DNA from: Streptomyces sp. VRA16 Mangrove soil
GTDB taxonomy: Bacteria > Actinomycetota > Actinomycetes > Streptomycetales > Streptomycetaceae
Direction of reading: 5' to 3'
DNA: 64,000 nt
Assembly (NCBI RefSeq): GCF_017377775.1
Contig: NZ_JAFVLN010000012.1
Coordinates: forward strand, 62,001 to 126,000
In this document: positions 25,836-34,456 of the stretch, piece by piece
Numbering within the stretch: the stretch's first letter is position 1
How the letters are laid out: every line of letters starts with the position of its first letter
Position numbers and translations under genes: made by a program
The notes under the pieces: model-generated
Told to the model about the DNA's origin: nothing
Databases searched by the model: none
What the model saw: the letters and a program-made list of their open reading frames with translations, nothing else

Positions 25836-25855
25836 CGGGCGGCGATCGCCGCCCG
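25836..25855 (+). terminator. Palindromic hairpin after iclR
   Basis: A 20-base perfect palindrome (CGGGCGGC-GATC-GCCGCCCG) lies 12 bases past the iclR stop. It can form an eight-pair stem with a GATC loop. There is no T-tract, so termination strength is uncertain. Confidence 0.45.
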
Positions 25856-25951
25856 GGTGCGGATTCCTGCGGTCCGGCTCCTGACGGTGAGGGATGAGAG
25901 CTTCCTGAGAAAACCTGTGAAAAGGCCCACCAATGGAACGAATCGCTGCGC

Positions 25952-25972
25952 CCCGCTCGTCTCCTGAGCGGG
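25952..25972 (+). promoter_or_regulatory. Hairpin touching the PBP start codon
   Basis: CCCGCTC (25952-25958) pairs with GAGCGGG (25966-25972), a seven-pair stem with a seven-base loop ending directly at the ATG at 25973. No other Shine-Dalgarno is seen, so the stem could occlude initiation. Confidence 0.4.
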
Positions 25973-27430
25973 ATGAACAAGACGATCAGGCGCGCCTCGG
26001 TCTTCAGTCTGCTGCTCATACTCGCCCTGCTGGTCAGGGTGACATGGGTGCAGTTCTACGACGGCCAGGCCCTCGCGGACGACAAGAACAACCGGCGGAA
26101 CGTGATGGCGCAGTACGCCAACCCGCTCGGTGACATCATCGTGGGCGGAGAGGCGGTGACGGGCTCCAAGAGAACGAGTGGCGGTGACCTCGCGTACAAG
26201 CGGAGCTACAAGGACGGCTCACTGTACTCGGCGGTGACGGGATACACCTCACAGGTGTACGGCTCCACCCAGCTGGAGTCGATCTACCAGGACGTGCTGG
26301 ACGGCACGGACAACAAGCTGAAGAACCCCGTCGACGCCCTCACCGGCAAGAGCACCGATCCCGGTGACGTGATCACGACGATCGACCCGGGCGTGCAGAA
26401 GGCCGCGTACCAGGCGCTCGGCGACAAGAAGGGCGCCGCGGTCGCCATCGACCCGGACACCGGGAAGATCCTCGGCATGGTGTCGACGCCCTCGTTCGAC
26501 CCGTCGACGATCAGCGGTTCGGGCTCATCGGACGCCTCGGCGTGGAAGGCGCTCGCGCAGGACAAGGACCAGCCGACGCTGAACCGGGCCCTGAAGCAGG
26601 CGCTGCCGCCCGGCTCGACCTTCAAGCTGGTGGTCGCCGCGGCGGCGCTGGAGAACGGGCTGTACGCGTCGGTGGACGAGAAGACCGACTCGCCGAACCC
26701 GTATCTGCTCCCCGGCACCAGCACGTACCTGAAGAACGAGAGCTCGACGGCGCCGTGCGAGAACGCGTCGCTCAGGACCGCGCTCCAGTACTCCTGCAAC
26801 AACGTCTTCGGCAAGATCGCCGCCACGCTGGGGCAGGACAAGGTCAAGGCGATGGCCGAGAAGTTCGGTTTCAACGACGCGACGCAGGACGTACCGGTGC
26901 GGGCCGCGCAGAGCGTCTACCCGTCCGACATGGACCAGGCGCAGACCGCGCTGACCGGCATCGGCCAGTTCGACGTCACGGCCACCCCGCTGCAGATGGC
27001 GATGGTCTCGGCCACGATCGCCGACGGCGGCAAGCAGGCCGCGCCGCACATGGTCTCCCAGGTGACGAACGCGGACGGCGACACCGTCAAGTCGTACGCC
27101 GACTCCGACACCACGCAGGTGATCAGCTCGTCGACGGCCTCGCAGCTGCAGTCCGCGATGGAGACGGTGGTCAACGAGGGCACGGGGACGAACGCCAAGA
27201 TCAGCGGAGCCACGGTCGGCGGCAAGACGGGTACCGCACAGCACGGCGAGAACAACAGCAAGACGCCGTACGCCTGGTTCACGTCGTACGCGAAGGACGA
27301 CTCGACCGGGAAGTCCGTCGCCGTCGCGGTGGTCGTGGAGCAGTCGGACGCGGCGCGCTCCGAGGTCAGCGGCAACGGTCTGGCGGCGCCCATCGCCAAG
27401 GCGATGATGCAGGCCGCACTGAAGGGCTGA
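25973..27430 (+). CDS. Class B penicillin-binding protein (PbpA type)
   Basis: Transpeptidase of 485 residues that cross-links peptidoglycan. An N-terminal membrane anchor (SLLLILALLVRVTWVQF) is followed by the N-terminal domain (ADDKNNRRN... DIIVGG) and a transpeptidase domain with all active-site boxes: S215TFK (nucleophile serine), S274CN and K418TGTA. LRTALQYSCNNVFGKIA and FDVTATPLQMAMV are typical of the PbpA/PBP2 group of actinobacteria. The usual rodA partner is not next to it; here it stands alone between iclR and a membrane protein gene, suggesting an extra, non-division copy. Acts outside the membrane. Confidence 0.93.
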   Translation: MNKTIRRASVFSLLLILALLVRVTWVQFYDGQALADDKNNRRNVMAQYANPLGDIIVGGEAVTGSKRTSGGDLAYKRSYKDGSLYSAVTGYTSQVYGSTQLESIYQDVLDGTDNKLKNPVDALTGKSTDPGDVITTIDPGVQKAAYQALGDKKGAAVAIDPDTGKILGMVSTPSFDPSTISGSGSSDASAWKALAQDKDQPTLNRALKQALPPGSTFKLVVAAAALENGLYASVDEKTDSPNPYLLPGTSTYLKNESSTAPCENASLRTALQYSCNNVFGKIAATLGQDKVKAMAEKFGFNDATQDVPVRAAQSVYPSDMDQAQTALTGIGQFDVTATPLQMAMVSATIADGGKQAAPHMVSQVTNADGDTVKSYADSDTTQVISSSTASQLQSAMETVVNEGTGTNAKISGATVGGKTGTAQHGENNSKTPYAWFTSYAKDDSTGKSVAVAVVVEQSDAARSEVSGNGLAAPIAKAMMQAALKG

Positions 27431-27458
27431 GGCCCCGACGCCGGTGGGGGCGGGCGCT

Positions 27459-28181
27459 TCAGCGGCGCCTGTCCCCCACCACCTTCACCAGCCAGATCAG
27501 CAGGATCGGCACGATCGCCCCGGCCAGGGCGCCGGTGATGAAGCCCGCGCCCGTGCTCGCATCCCCCTCCGACACCGCCATGAGCAGGCCGACCGTCACC
27601 AGGGCGAGCACGGCCACCGCCACGGTCACGTAGAAGCGGCGGCTGAGGAACGTGCTGCGGGCGGGGACCGGCGGGGTGCTCGCCAGTCGCGCCGCCGGGC
27701 CGAGCGTCGCCGCCCTGGGCCGCTTGTACCAGCCGTACACGACCCAGGTGCCGCACGGCTCCCACCCCTCGGGGGCCAGCTTCGCGTCCACCGCGGCCCG
27801 GCCTCGGGTCACCAACTCCCGCCGGTACTCCCAGCGTTGGGGATTCTCGGGGTCACGGTGACTGACGAAGCGGCCCAGGGCGTCGATGCGCTCCACCTCC
27901 CAGCCCTCGTCGCCGAAACGGTCGAGGAGCGCCTCGTCGGCGTAGGTGTCGGCGGTCCAGCGCCAGGTCTCGACGTGCTCGTCCGGCGGCCCGTCGGCCG
28001 CGGCCGGCTCGGGGGCCAGATGCCGGGCGAACTCCCCGGCCGGCCCGAACTCGTCGGCCGGGTCGGTGGCGCCGCTCTCGGCGGCGTGCGCGGCGAGGTC
28101 CGCGATCGTCGCCGTGACATGGTCGTCCGGCAGGCCGCGGGCGCGCAGCAGCTCGGACAGTTCACCCCAGTACGTCGTCAT
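27459..28181 (-). CDS. PadR-linked membrane protein of unknown function
   Basis: Protein of 240 residues: an N-terminal helical domain (YWGELSELLRARGLPDDHVTATIADLAAHAAE, in part) like that at the front of permease-like proteins paired with PadR, a middle domain with WEVERIDALGRFVSHRDPENPQRWEYRREL, then two transmembrane helices (~188-206 and ~215-235) and a basic end. The ATG overlaps the PadR stop (ATGA), so the regulator and this protein are coupled, as in many PadR modules that control membrane or efflux proteins. Function not known. Confidence 0.7.
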   Translation of the reverse strand: MTTYWGELSELLRARGLPDDHVTATIADLAAHAAESGATDPADEFGPAGEFARHLAPEPAAADGPPDEHVETWRWTADTYADEALLDRFGDEGWEVERIDALGRFVSHRDPENPQRWEYRRELVTRGRAAVDAKLAPEGWEPCGTWVVYGWYKRPRAATLGPAARLASTPPVPARSTFLSRRFYVTVAVAVLALVTVGLLMAVSEGDASTGAGFITGALAGAIVPILLIWLVKVVGDRRR

Positions 28182-28513
28182 CGGACTCCTCCCTGGCCCA
28201 GCATCCGGCGCACGGACCCGTCGAACTCCAGCCACAGGGAGCCCTGTTCGGCGAGGGTGGCGCGGCCGTCGCCGGTGAGCGTGTAGTAGCGGCGGCCGGG
28301 CCCCTTCTCCGTGGCGCGGAACTCGGCCGCGACCAGGCCGGCCTCTTCGAGCCGGTTGAGCACGGGGTAGAGGGTGCCGCCCTTGATCTGCCCGAAGCCC
28401 GCGCCGTCGAGGGTCTTGGCGATCTCGTAGCCGTAGCTCTCGCCGTCGGTGAGCGCGGCGAGGACGAGCAGGTCGAGAACGCCCTTGAACCAGCTGGCGC
28501 GGCGGTCGGTCAC
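28178..28513 (-). CDS. PadR family transcriptional regulator
   Basis: Small winged-helix regulator of 111 residues: FKGVLDLLVLAALTDGESYGYEIAKTL, then IKGGTLYPVLNRLEEAGLV and GPGRRYYTLTGDGRATL, the standard PadR sequence (given here in fragments). The GTG at 28513 is chosen since upstream residues of the open frame overlap the preceding membrane gene and lack PadR character. It overlaps the preceding gene by GTGA and the following by ATGA, making a three-gene unit. Confidence 0.92.
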   Translation of the reverse strand: MTDRRASWFKGVLDLLVLAALTDGESYGYEIAKTLDGAGFGQIKGGTLYPVLNRLEEAGLVAAEFRATEKGPGRRYYTLTGDGRATLAEQGSLWLEFDGSVRRMLGQGGVR

Positions 28514-29241
28514 GCGGTCGTGCCCTTCAGGAGAGTCGGTACGTACACGAGGTCCCGCAGGGACAGCACCAGGTGGACGACCACGGGGAGGAGCAGGCTG
28601 CCCGTGAACAGATACAGCCACGTGGTCATGAACCCGACGGCCCCGAAGGCCGCACAGCCGGCGCGTCCCTGGTAGAGACCCGCCCCAGCGTAGATCAGCA
28701 GGGCGAGGGCGGCCGCCCCGTACAGGTTCAGGCCGAGCGCGCCGACACCGAACGCGATGAGCAGGCCGCGGTAGAGCAGTTCGGAGCCGAGCGCGTCGGC
28801 GACCGCGACCGCGACGGCCCAGCGGCGCTCGGGGCGGGTGCGGGGCAGCATCGCCGCGATCTCGTCCAGGCCGGGCACATGCCTGCCCTCACGGGCCAGG
28901 GCGCCCAGGCGGCGGCTCCACAGCACCCCGGCGGCGACCGCGGCGACCGCGCCCACCGCCGCGACGGAGCGGTCCCCCGCGGTGAGGCCGAGGTCGGCCG
29001 CGGTGATCCCCGGCGACAGCGCCCACACGCCCCACACCAGCGCGGCGGCCGCTGCCCAGAACAGCAGCGTCACCCTGAAGTACCGCACCAGCGCGCGGGG
29101 TTGGGTCTCGCGACGACGGGCGAGCGAGGCGTACATGCGGCGCCCGGCGAACGGTTCACCGACGGCGAGCCAGAGCGCGGCCGCGGCGGAGAGCGCGAGC
29201 GCGGGCGCGGTGAATTCCGGCGAGACGGCCAGTACGTCCAT
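28510..29241 (-). CDS. CPBP-like membrane protein with degenerate protease motif
   Basis: Predicted 243-residue membrane protein with six or seven hydrophobic helices. Around residue 150 it has DALGSELLYRGLL, which looks like the EExxxR motif of CPBP/CAAX-type intramembrane proteases but with Ser153 instead of the first Glu; a late LLLPVVVHLVLSLRD supplies the His helix. It may therefore be an inactive or altered member. First gene of the unit with PadR and the partner membrane protein, so it is probably under PadR control. A CPBP fold is inferred from these motifs only. Confidence 0.6.
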   Translation of the reverse strand: MDVLAVSPEFTAPALALSAAAALWLAVGEPFAGRRMYASLARRRETQPRALVRYFRVTLLFWAAAAALVWGVWALSPGITAADLGLTAGDRSVAAVGAVAAVAAGVLWSRRLGALAREGRHVPGLDEIAAMLPRTRPERRWAVAVAVADALGSELLYRGLLIAFGVGALGLNLYGAAALALLIYAGAGLYQGRAGCAAFGAVGFMTTWLYLFTGSLLLPVVVHLVLSLRDLVYVPTLLKGTTA

Positions 29242-29444
29242 GAGTCCCCCTGTTGTTGCTGCTGGTCCTCTAGACCGTAAGGCTACCTAGTCAGGATTAC
29301 AACCTAGGTCGCGCCGCCGAACGCGACCTTGGCGGAATCCCGCCCTCCGACATGTCCGGCGCCACGGACGCCCTTCGAACCGCCGTACGTAACGCTGGTA
29401 CGCTCTCGCATCCCGCCGGGCCGCACAGCGAGGGAGGAAGCAGC

Positions 29445-30035
29445 GTGGGCATCGTCGTGGACGCCGAGGACGGCACGGCCTCCGCCGAGTTCCATGCCTT
29501 CTTCGAACGCCATCATGCCGAACTCGCCCGCCTGGCACGCCTGTTGACAGGCGAGGCGGACGCCGCGGACGACCTCGCCGCCGATGCGCTGCTGGCGCTC
29601 TGGCACCGCTGGGACCGGGTCCGCGCGGCCGAGCACCCGGTGGCGTACGCGCGGGGAGTCGTCGCCAATCTCGCGCGCAGCCGTATCCGAAGCGCGGTCC
29701 GTGAGCGGCGACGGGTGGCGCTCTTCTGGTCGGGCCGCGAGGACCGCACGGACGGCCCGGACATACTGGCCGTCGTCGACGTCCAGGGCGCCCTGCGGGA
29801 ACTGCCGTTCCGCAAGCGTGCGTGTGTCGTGCTGCGGCACGCGTTCGATCTGTCGGAGAAGGACACCGCGCTGGCCCTCGGGATCTCGGTGGGTACGGTG
29901 AAGAGCCAGACGTCGAAGGGCCTGGCCGAGCTGGAGCGCCGGCTCGGCCAGGACGGAGTGAACGGCATCGCGCCGCGGCGCGTGAGGACGGTCGGTGCGA
30001 CGGCCCTTGATGCCGCGGAAGGGGGGCGACGATGA
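29445..30035 (+). CDS. SigE-type (ECF) RNA polymerase sigma factor
   Basis: Sigma factor of 196 residues of the actinobacterial SigE/SCO-type family: FHAFFERHHAELARLARLLTGEADAADDLAADALLALWHRW (region 2, in part), AYARGVVANLARSRIR, and region 4 with LPFRKRACVVLRHAFDLSEKDTALALGISVGTVKSQTSKGL (in part). The GTG at 29445 follows AGGGAGGA (29431-29438); an ATG at 29352 is less likely. Its TGA overlaps the ATG of the next gene, a membrane protein, which may act as its anti-sigma partner. Confidence 0.9.
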   Translation: MGIVVDAEDGTASAEFHAFFERHHAELARLARLLTGEADAADDLAADALLALWHRWDRVRAAEHPVAYARGVVANLARSRIRSAVRERRRVALFWSGREDRTDGPDILAVVDVQGALRELPFRKRACVVLRHAFDLSEKDTALALGISVGTVKSQTSKGLAELERRLGQDGVNGIAPRRVRTVGATALDAAEGGRR

Positions 30036-30862
30036 GCGACGATCTGCGGCAGCGGCTGCGCGAGGCCGCCGACGCGCACCAGCCCGACCGTGCGCGGATG
30101 CTGGCCCGGATCGAGCGCGGCATGGCCCAGCCCCCGTCGCCCGACGTGCGCCCCGCGCGGCGCAGGCCCGCCGTGGGCTGGACCCGGATCGCCGGGGTGA
30201 CCGCGGGGGTCGCCGGAGTGCTCGCCGTGGGCGGGTTCGCGGTCGGCGCCGCGCTGCGCCCCGACGAGAAGCCGCGGCAGACCGTCGCCGCCTCGCCGAC
30301 GCCCAGCACCCCGTCGCCCGCCGCCACGTCGCGCGAGCCGGCGCCGTCGGCCCCGGCGAGCGGCGCGCCGTCACGCCCGGCGCCCGAGGGGCACAAGAGC
30401 TCCCCCTCGCCGTCGGCGACGCCGTCGAAGAGCTCCGACGCCAAGCCCCCGGCCGCCCCCGACCCGCAGGACACCTCCGACGGTCCGCTGTGGTCGGACG
30501 GCTCGGTCGACCCGGGGTCCAACGACTACTGGGGCCAGAGCGACGTCACGTTCAGAACTAGGGAACAACTCACCTCCCTCACCGTCGAGTTGCGCATCGC
30601 GCAGACCGGGAAGGTCGCCGACACCGGCAACTGGCGCTCGTTGCCCGCGGACGACTTCACGGTCTCCGTCGGCGAGCACGACGGTTTCCTGGTGTACCGC
30701 TGGGAGCTGAAGCCGGGGAAGACGGTGCCCACGGGCGAGTTCGTCTTCGCGGGGCAGTACAACCACGCCGACGGCGGGCGGGACGCGCAGGACGACACGT
30801 ACACGGTGACCGCGCGCACGAAGAAGGGCGAACGGGCCGCGGTGGGCGGCGACTTCGCGTAG
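30032..30862 (+). CDS. Putative membrane-bound anti-sigma-like protein
   Basis: Protein of 276 residues. Residues 1-47 are a cytosolic helical stretch (DDLRQRLREAADAHQPDRARMLARIERG), a single transmembrane helix spans ~50-76, then a long Pro/Ser/Ala linker (~80-150) and an extracellular beta-rich domain (SDVTFRTREQLTSLTVELRIAQTG, FLVYRWELKPGKTVPTGEFVFAGQYNHA). Coupling to the sigma gene by ATGA and the topology fit a membrane anti-sigma factor, although no classical zinc or ASD motif is seen. The outer domain may sense or bind cell wall material; that is inference. Confidence 0.6.
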   Translation: MSDDLRQRLREAADAHQPDRARMLARIERGMAQPPSPDVRPARRRPAVGWTRIAGVTAGVAGVLAVGGFAVGAALRPDEKPRQTVAASPTPSTPSPAATSREPAPSAPASGAPSRPAPEGHKSSPSPSATPSKSSDAKPPAAPDPQDTSDGPLWSDGSVDPGSNDYWGQSDVTFRTREQLTSLTVELRIAQTGKVADTGNWRSLPADDFTVSVGEHDGFLVYRWELKPGKTVPTGEFVFAGQYNHADGGRDAQDDTYTVTARTKKGERAAVGGDFA

Positions 30863-30930
30863 GTCGGCGCGGGCCGGAAGATTCTCCGGCCGCCCGGCAA
30901 CCTTCGCGCGCGGGGCGACCACTACGGGGC

Positions 30931-31764
30931 ATGACAAGAAAGCCCCGACAACCCCCACGCCACCGTCGCCGAATCGCCAGGAGGCGCACCACCATCGGCG
31001 GTGTCGCCGCGCTCGCCCTCACCGGCGGCGCTCTCGCCACGACGAGCCTGATCGGCTCCGCCGGCGCCGCGTCCGCCTGGCCGACCGCGAAGGGCGAGCA
31101 GGCGGTGAGCAGCACGATCTCGGTGTCCGGCACGCTGGACGGCGGGTCCAAGCGCTACTACGGCTCCGGCGACCTGGGCGGCGACGGCCAGGACGAGGGC
31201 CAGGACCCGATCTTCAGCCTGAAGGACGGCGCCGTCCTCAAGAACGTCATCATCGGCTCCCCCGCCGCCGACGGCATCCACTGCGCGGGCAGCTGCACGC
31301 TGCAGAACGTGTGGTGGGAGGACGTCGGCGAGGACGCGGCCACCTTCAAGGGGAAGTCCTCGTCGTCCGTGTACACGGTGTACGGCGGTGGCGCCAGGTC
31401 GGCCTCGGACAAGGTGTTCCAGTTCAACGGCGCGGGCAAGCTCGTCGTCACCAAGTTCCAGGTGGAGAACTTCGGCAAGCTGGTCCGGTCGTGCGGCAAC
31501 TGCTCGACGCAGTACAAGAACCGCAACATCATCATCAACGACGTGGACGTCACCGCGCCGGGCAAGGCGATCGTCGGGATCAACTCCAACTACGGAGACA
31601 CGGCGGCCCTGCGCAACGTCCGCATCCACGGCGACAGCAGCAAGAAGATCAAGCCGTGCGTCCGCTACCAGGGCAACGACACCGGCGCCGAGCCCTCCGA
31701 ACTCGGCAGCGGCCCGGACGGCACGTACTGCCGTTACACGGCCTCTGATCTGACGTACGACTAA
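30931..31764 (+). CDS. Secreted pectate lyase, family PL3
   Basis: Pectate lyase of 277 residues with a basic, twin-arginine-like signal (RRRTTIGG...) cut near AASA. The PL3 beta-helix core is clear: GAVLKNVIIGSPAADGIHC, CTLQNVWWEDVGEDAATFKG, then KFQVENFGKLVRSCGNC and KAIVGINSNYGDTAALRN. PL3 enzymes cleave low-methylated polygalacturonate by calcium-dependent beta-elimination. First of the pectin genes in this window, transcribed opposite to the main pectin array, with its own terminator at 31795. Confidence 0.93.
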   Translation: MTRKPRQPPRHRRRIARRRTTIGGVAALALTGGALATTSLIGSAGAASAWPTAKGEQAVSSTISVSGTLDGGSKRYYGSGDLGGDGQDEGQDPIFSLKDGAVLKNVIIGSPAADGIHCAGSCTLQNVWWEDVGEDAATFKGKSSSSVYTVYGGGARSASDKVFQFNGAGKLVVTKFQVENFGKLVRSCGNCSTQYKNRNIIINDVDVTAPGKAIVGINSNYGDTAALRNVRIHGDSSKKIKPCVRYQGNDTGAEPSELGSGPDGTYCRYTASDLTYD

Positions 31765-31794
31765 ATCCTGAGCCATCAGCGCGGAACGGACGGA

Positions 31795-31822
31795 GCCCCC
31801 TCCGGCGGGACCCGGAGGGGGC
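31795..31822 (+). terminator. Intrinsic terminator after PL3 gene
   Basis: GCCCCCTCCGG (31795-31805) and CCGGAGGGGGC (31812-31822) form a perfect 11-pair stem with a six-base loop, followed by TTCCATTTC. It lies 30 bases past the pectate lyase stop and before a convergent gene. Confidence 0.85.
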
Positions 31823-31870
31823 TTCCATTTCACCGCTGTGCCCAGGCTGTGCGCCCTGTCGCCGCGCGCT

Positions 31871-32665
31871 CTACTCCACGTAGTACGTGGGGTTCGGGAA
31901 CTTGTACGTCTTGTCGGCGTGGCCGCCCTGGAGGTCGGAGTACTGGTCGCCGAAGTTGCCGACGATGTCGTAGCCCTGGTCCTCGATGTGCTGACGGGTG
32001 CCCGACTTGTACTGCACGGTGGTGCAGTTCCAGGCGGCAGCGGTGGCGCACGCGCTCAGGTACGCGGGCGGGTTGGCCGTGTCCTTGAGGAAGATGTGGT
32101 CGGCGTCGAGGTTGACGTCGATGCCGACCTTCTTCAGGTTCTCGACGGCGGAGGCGCGCTGCGACTCCTTCAGGCCCGAGTTGTAGAAGACCTCGACGCC
32201 CTTGCGCGTGGCGTAGTCGACGAGACCGGGGGTGCCGGGCACGGCCGGGCGGTCGGCCTGGGCGACGTAGGAGGCCCAGCTGGCGCTGTTGTAGACGTAG
32301 TTGGTCTTGATCTCGTAGTCGAGGCTGAGCAGCAGCGTGTCGTCGATGTCGAAGACGACGGCGGGCTTCTCGCCGTGCTTCCTCGCCTTCTTGGCGGCCT
32401 TGTCGATGTCCTTCTTCGCGGCGGCCTCGATGTGGGCCATGTCGTCGGCGTACGCGCTGTCCGCCGAGGCCTGCCAGACGCCTTCGGCGTCCTGGGTGGC
32501 GCCGTAGTAGCTCTTGATCTCCTTGACGAGGAGCCCGATGTTGTGCGGTTCGGCGGTCGTGGTCCCGTCCGGGTGACCGGCACTGGCCGCACCGGCTCCG
32601 TACAGGACTCCGCCGGCGAGGGCGCAGGCCGCGGCGAGGCCCGTGATCTGGATGGATCTCCGCAT
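31871..32665 (-). CDS. Secreted HAD-superfamily acid phosphatase (class IIIB type)
   Basis: Secreted protein of 264 residues: signal peptide (AACALAGGVLYGAGAASA), helical N-terminal part, then VVFDIDDTLLLSLDYE with the HAD nucleophile Asp and acid/base Asp (DxD), EVFYNSGLKESQRASAVENL as motif II region, and GNFGDQYSDLQGG as motif IV. This matches plant vegetative storage protein-like/class B acid phosphatases. It probably releases phosphate from organic esters outside the cell. The ATG at 32665 gives a proper signal peptide; a longer frame adds a basic leader without family support. Confidence 0.88.
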   Translation of the reverse strand: MRRSIQITGLAAACALAGGVLYGAGAASAGHPDGTTTAEPHNIGLLVKEIKSYYGATQDAEGVWQASADSAYADDMAHIEAAAKKDIDKAAKKARKHGEKPAVVFDIDDTLLLSLDYEIKTNYVYNSASWASYVAQADRPAVPGTPGLVDYATRKGVEVFYNSGLKESQRASAVENLKKVGIDVNLDADHIFLKDTANPPAYLSACATAAAWNCTTVQYKSGTRQHIEDQGYDIVGNFGDQYSDLQGGHADKTYKFPNPTYYVE

Positions 32666-32920
32666 GTGATGTCTCCGGAATCTGGCCGGGGCACGCAGGG
32701 AGCGCGCCAGGTCACGCACTGTCTACGCGCATCACACACGGAGAGCGAGCAGCTTTACTCGATCGATATCCGATCCACAGCCCTCCGGCGCCCGCCCTCT
32801 TCCGACTCCGCCGCATTCATGGCCATTGCCCAGGTGTGAACCTCGCTTGACCTGGTGTTGAACCCGTAGCCATAGGGTCGTCTGACACACGTACCGCCGA
32901 TGGAGCAAGGATGGACCGCC

Positions 32921-33244
32921 GTGACTGCCGGATCACCCCTCGCCGCCGCGGGACACGGCCCCTCGCCCGTGATCCTGGGCGCTTTTCTCGTGGGCGGCGT
33001 CATCGCGATCTGGACCGGGATGCACTGGGCGTTCGACCTCCGCGGCCTCACCACCCGGCGCTGCGTCCGGATCCGTCAGCGGCGCGCGGAGACCTGGGAC
33101 GTGACGCCGGACGCGGCGAACGGCCTGGACGCGTCGGGGAACCTGCTGGCGCGCCCCGGATACCTGCGGTTCCTGGGCGCGGTGATGGCGGTGGCGGGAC
33201 TGCTGCTGATCCTGGTCACGTACGCGCTGTGGGAACTGGGGTAA
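32921..33244 (+). CDS. Small membrane protein of unknown function
   Basis: About 107 residues with two transmembrane helices: ILGAFLVGGVIAIWTGMHWAF near the N-terminus and LGAVMAVAGLLLILVTYAL at the C-terminus (both given as ends), joined by a basic cytosolic loop (GLTTRRCVRIRQRRAETWDV). The GTG at 32921 has AAGGA ten bases upstream; an ATG at 32900 is an alternative. It resembles DUF6199-type small Streptomyces membrane proteins only loosely. Convergent with the PL9 gene. Confidence 0.6.
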   Translation: MTAGSPLAAAGHGPSPVILGAFLVGGVIAIWTGMHWAFDLRGLTTRRCVRIRQRRAETWDVTPDAANGLDASGNLLARPGYLRFLGAVMAVAGLLLILVTYALWELG

Positions 33245-33298
33245 GGCGCGCAGCCCTTCGCCCCCTCCCCCCCCACCCCACCTCCCGCTGCGCCTCGG

Positions 33299-34414
33299 TC
33301 AGTTCATCGTGGCGCCGATCGTCGTCGAGCCCGTCGTCAGGAACGTCGTCGCCGGCAGGGTGCCGCTCGACGAGCGGGCGTTGTACGTCGTCGACGCGTC
33401 CGTGGAGACGAACGACGGCGTCGAGATGCCCGCGTCCCAGTTGTTTCCGGCCGAGGTGACCGCGGAGCTCTTGCTGACCAGCCCCGAACCGTTGCTCACC
33501 GCGAGGTTCTTGCCGAGTTTCGCGGAGCCGGTGGCGAAGTAGTAGCCCCACTTGGCGTTGGCGTAGGCGGTGGTGCGGTTGATGACGATGGCACCGGTGT
33601 TGGAGTTCTCGGTGAAGCCGTTGCCCTCGTTGTCCCAGGCCGCGGAGTTGTTGACGACGTGGGCGACGGTGTCGCCGTCGCCGCCCAGCTTGTAGCCGTT
33701 GCCGTCGCCCGCGAAGGCCGAGTCGGACCAGCGGTTCTGGCCGTTGCCGAAGGACCAGGAGTGCTCGATGGTGACGGGCGAGGCGAAGGACCACAGGTCG
33801 ATGCCGTCGTCCGAGTTGTTGTACATCCGGGCGCCGGTGACCAGGTTGCCGGTGCCGGAGCCGTACTTGATGGCGATGCCGTCGGCGTTCTCGCCGTGGT
33901 TGGCGGCGTCGTAGTTGCCGTAGGAGTCGATGTTCCTGACCGTGTTGTTCACGGTCGCGTCCCCGGTGAGGGTGAAGCCGGAGTCGCCGTTGTCGACGGT
34001 CTTGATGTTGTTCCAGGTCGTGCCGGTGCAGGACTGGCAGACGACGGCGCTGTCCGGGGAGTTCTGGAAGGTGATGCCGGAGACGTTCCAGTAGTCGGCC
34101 GTCAGCTTGAAGATCCAGTCGCCCGAGGGCAGCGACGATCCGTCGATCTTCACGGTCTCCGAGCCGTACGGCTTGAGCGTGATGGGCGACGAGGAGGTGC
34201 CGTTCGCCGTCGACTGCAGGGTCTCGGTCGGGTAGTACGTGCCCGCCCTGACCTGGATGACGTCGCCGGCGGACGCGCCGGAGATCGCCGCGTCCAGGGC
34301 GGCCGTGGTGGAGACCGTGACGGTGGCGGCCTGCGCCGGGGCGGGCAGCACGAGCACGGCCGCGCCGGCGGCCGTCGCGCAGGCCAGGGCGAGGCGAGTG
34401 GTACGACGAAGCAT
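33299..34414 (-). CDS. Secreted pectate lyase-like beta-helix protein, family PL9
   Basis: Secreted protein of 371 residues with a clean signal peptide (LACATAAGAAVLVLPAPAQA) and a right-handed parallel beta-helix. PL9 traits: VSTTAALDAAISGASAGDVIQVRAGTY, PITLKPYGSETVKIDGSS, WNVSGITFQNSPDSAVVC, DADGIAIKYGSGTGN-like NADGIAIK, SDDGIDLWSFASPVTIEHSWSFGNG, and GDGNGYKLGGDG, the calcium/catalytic Lys region. Cleaves polygalacturonate. AAAGGAC precedes the ATG. It is the last gene of the minus-strand pectin array. Confidence 0.88.
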   Translation of the reverse strand: MLRRTTRLALACATAAGAAVLVLPAPAQAATVTVSTTAALDAAISGASAGDVIQVRAGTYYPTETLQSTANGTSSSPITLKPYGSETVKIDGSSLPSGDWIFKLTADYWNVSGITFQNSPDSAVVCQSCTGTTWNNIKTVDNGDSGFTLTGDATVNNTVRNIDSYGNYDAANHGENADGIAIKYGSGTGNLVTGARMYNNSDDGIDLWSFASPVTIEHSWSFGNGQNRWSDSAFAGDGNGYKLGGDGDTVAHVVNNSAAWDNEGNGFTENSNTGAIVINRTTAYANAKWGYYFATGSAKLGKNLAVSNGSGLVSKSSAVTSAGNNWDAGISTPSFVSTDASTTYNARSSSGTLPATTFLTTGSTTIGATMN

Positions 34415-34456
34415 GTGCGGGTCCTTTCGTCGAGGGGGTACATGGGGGGATGCGGG

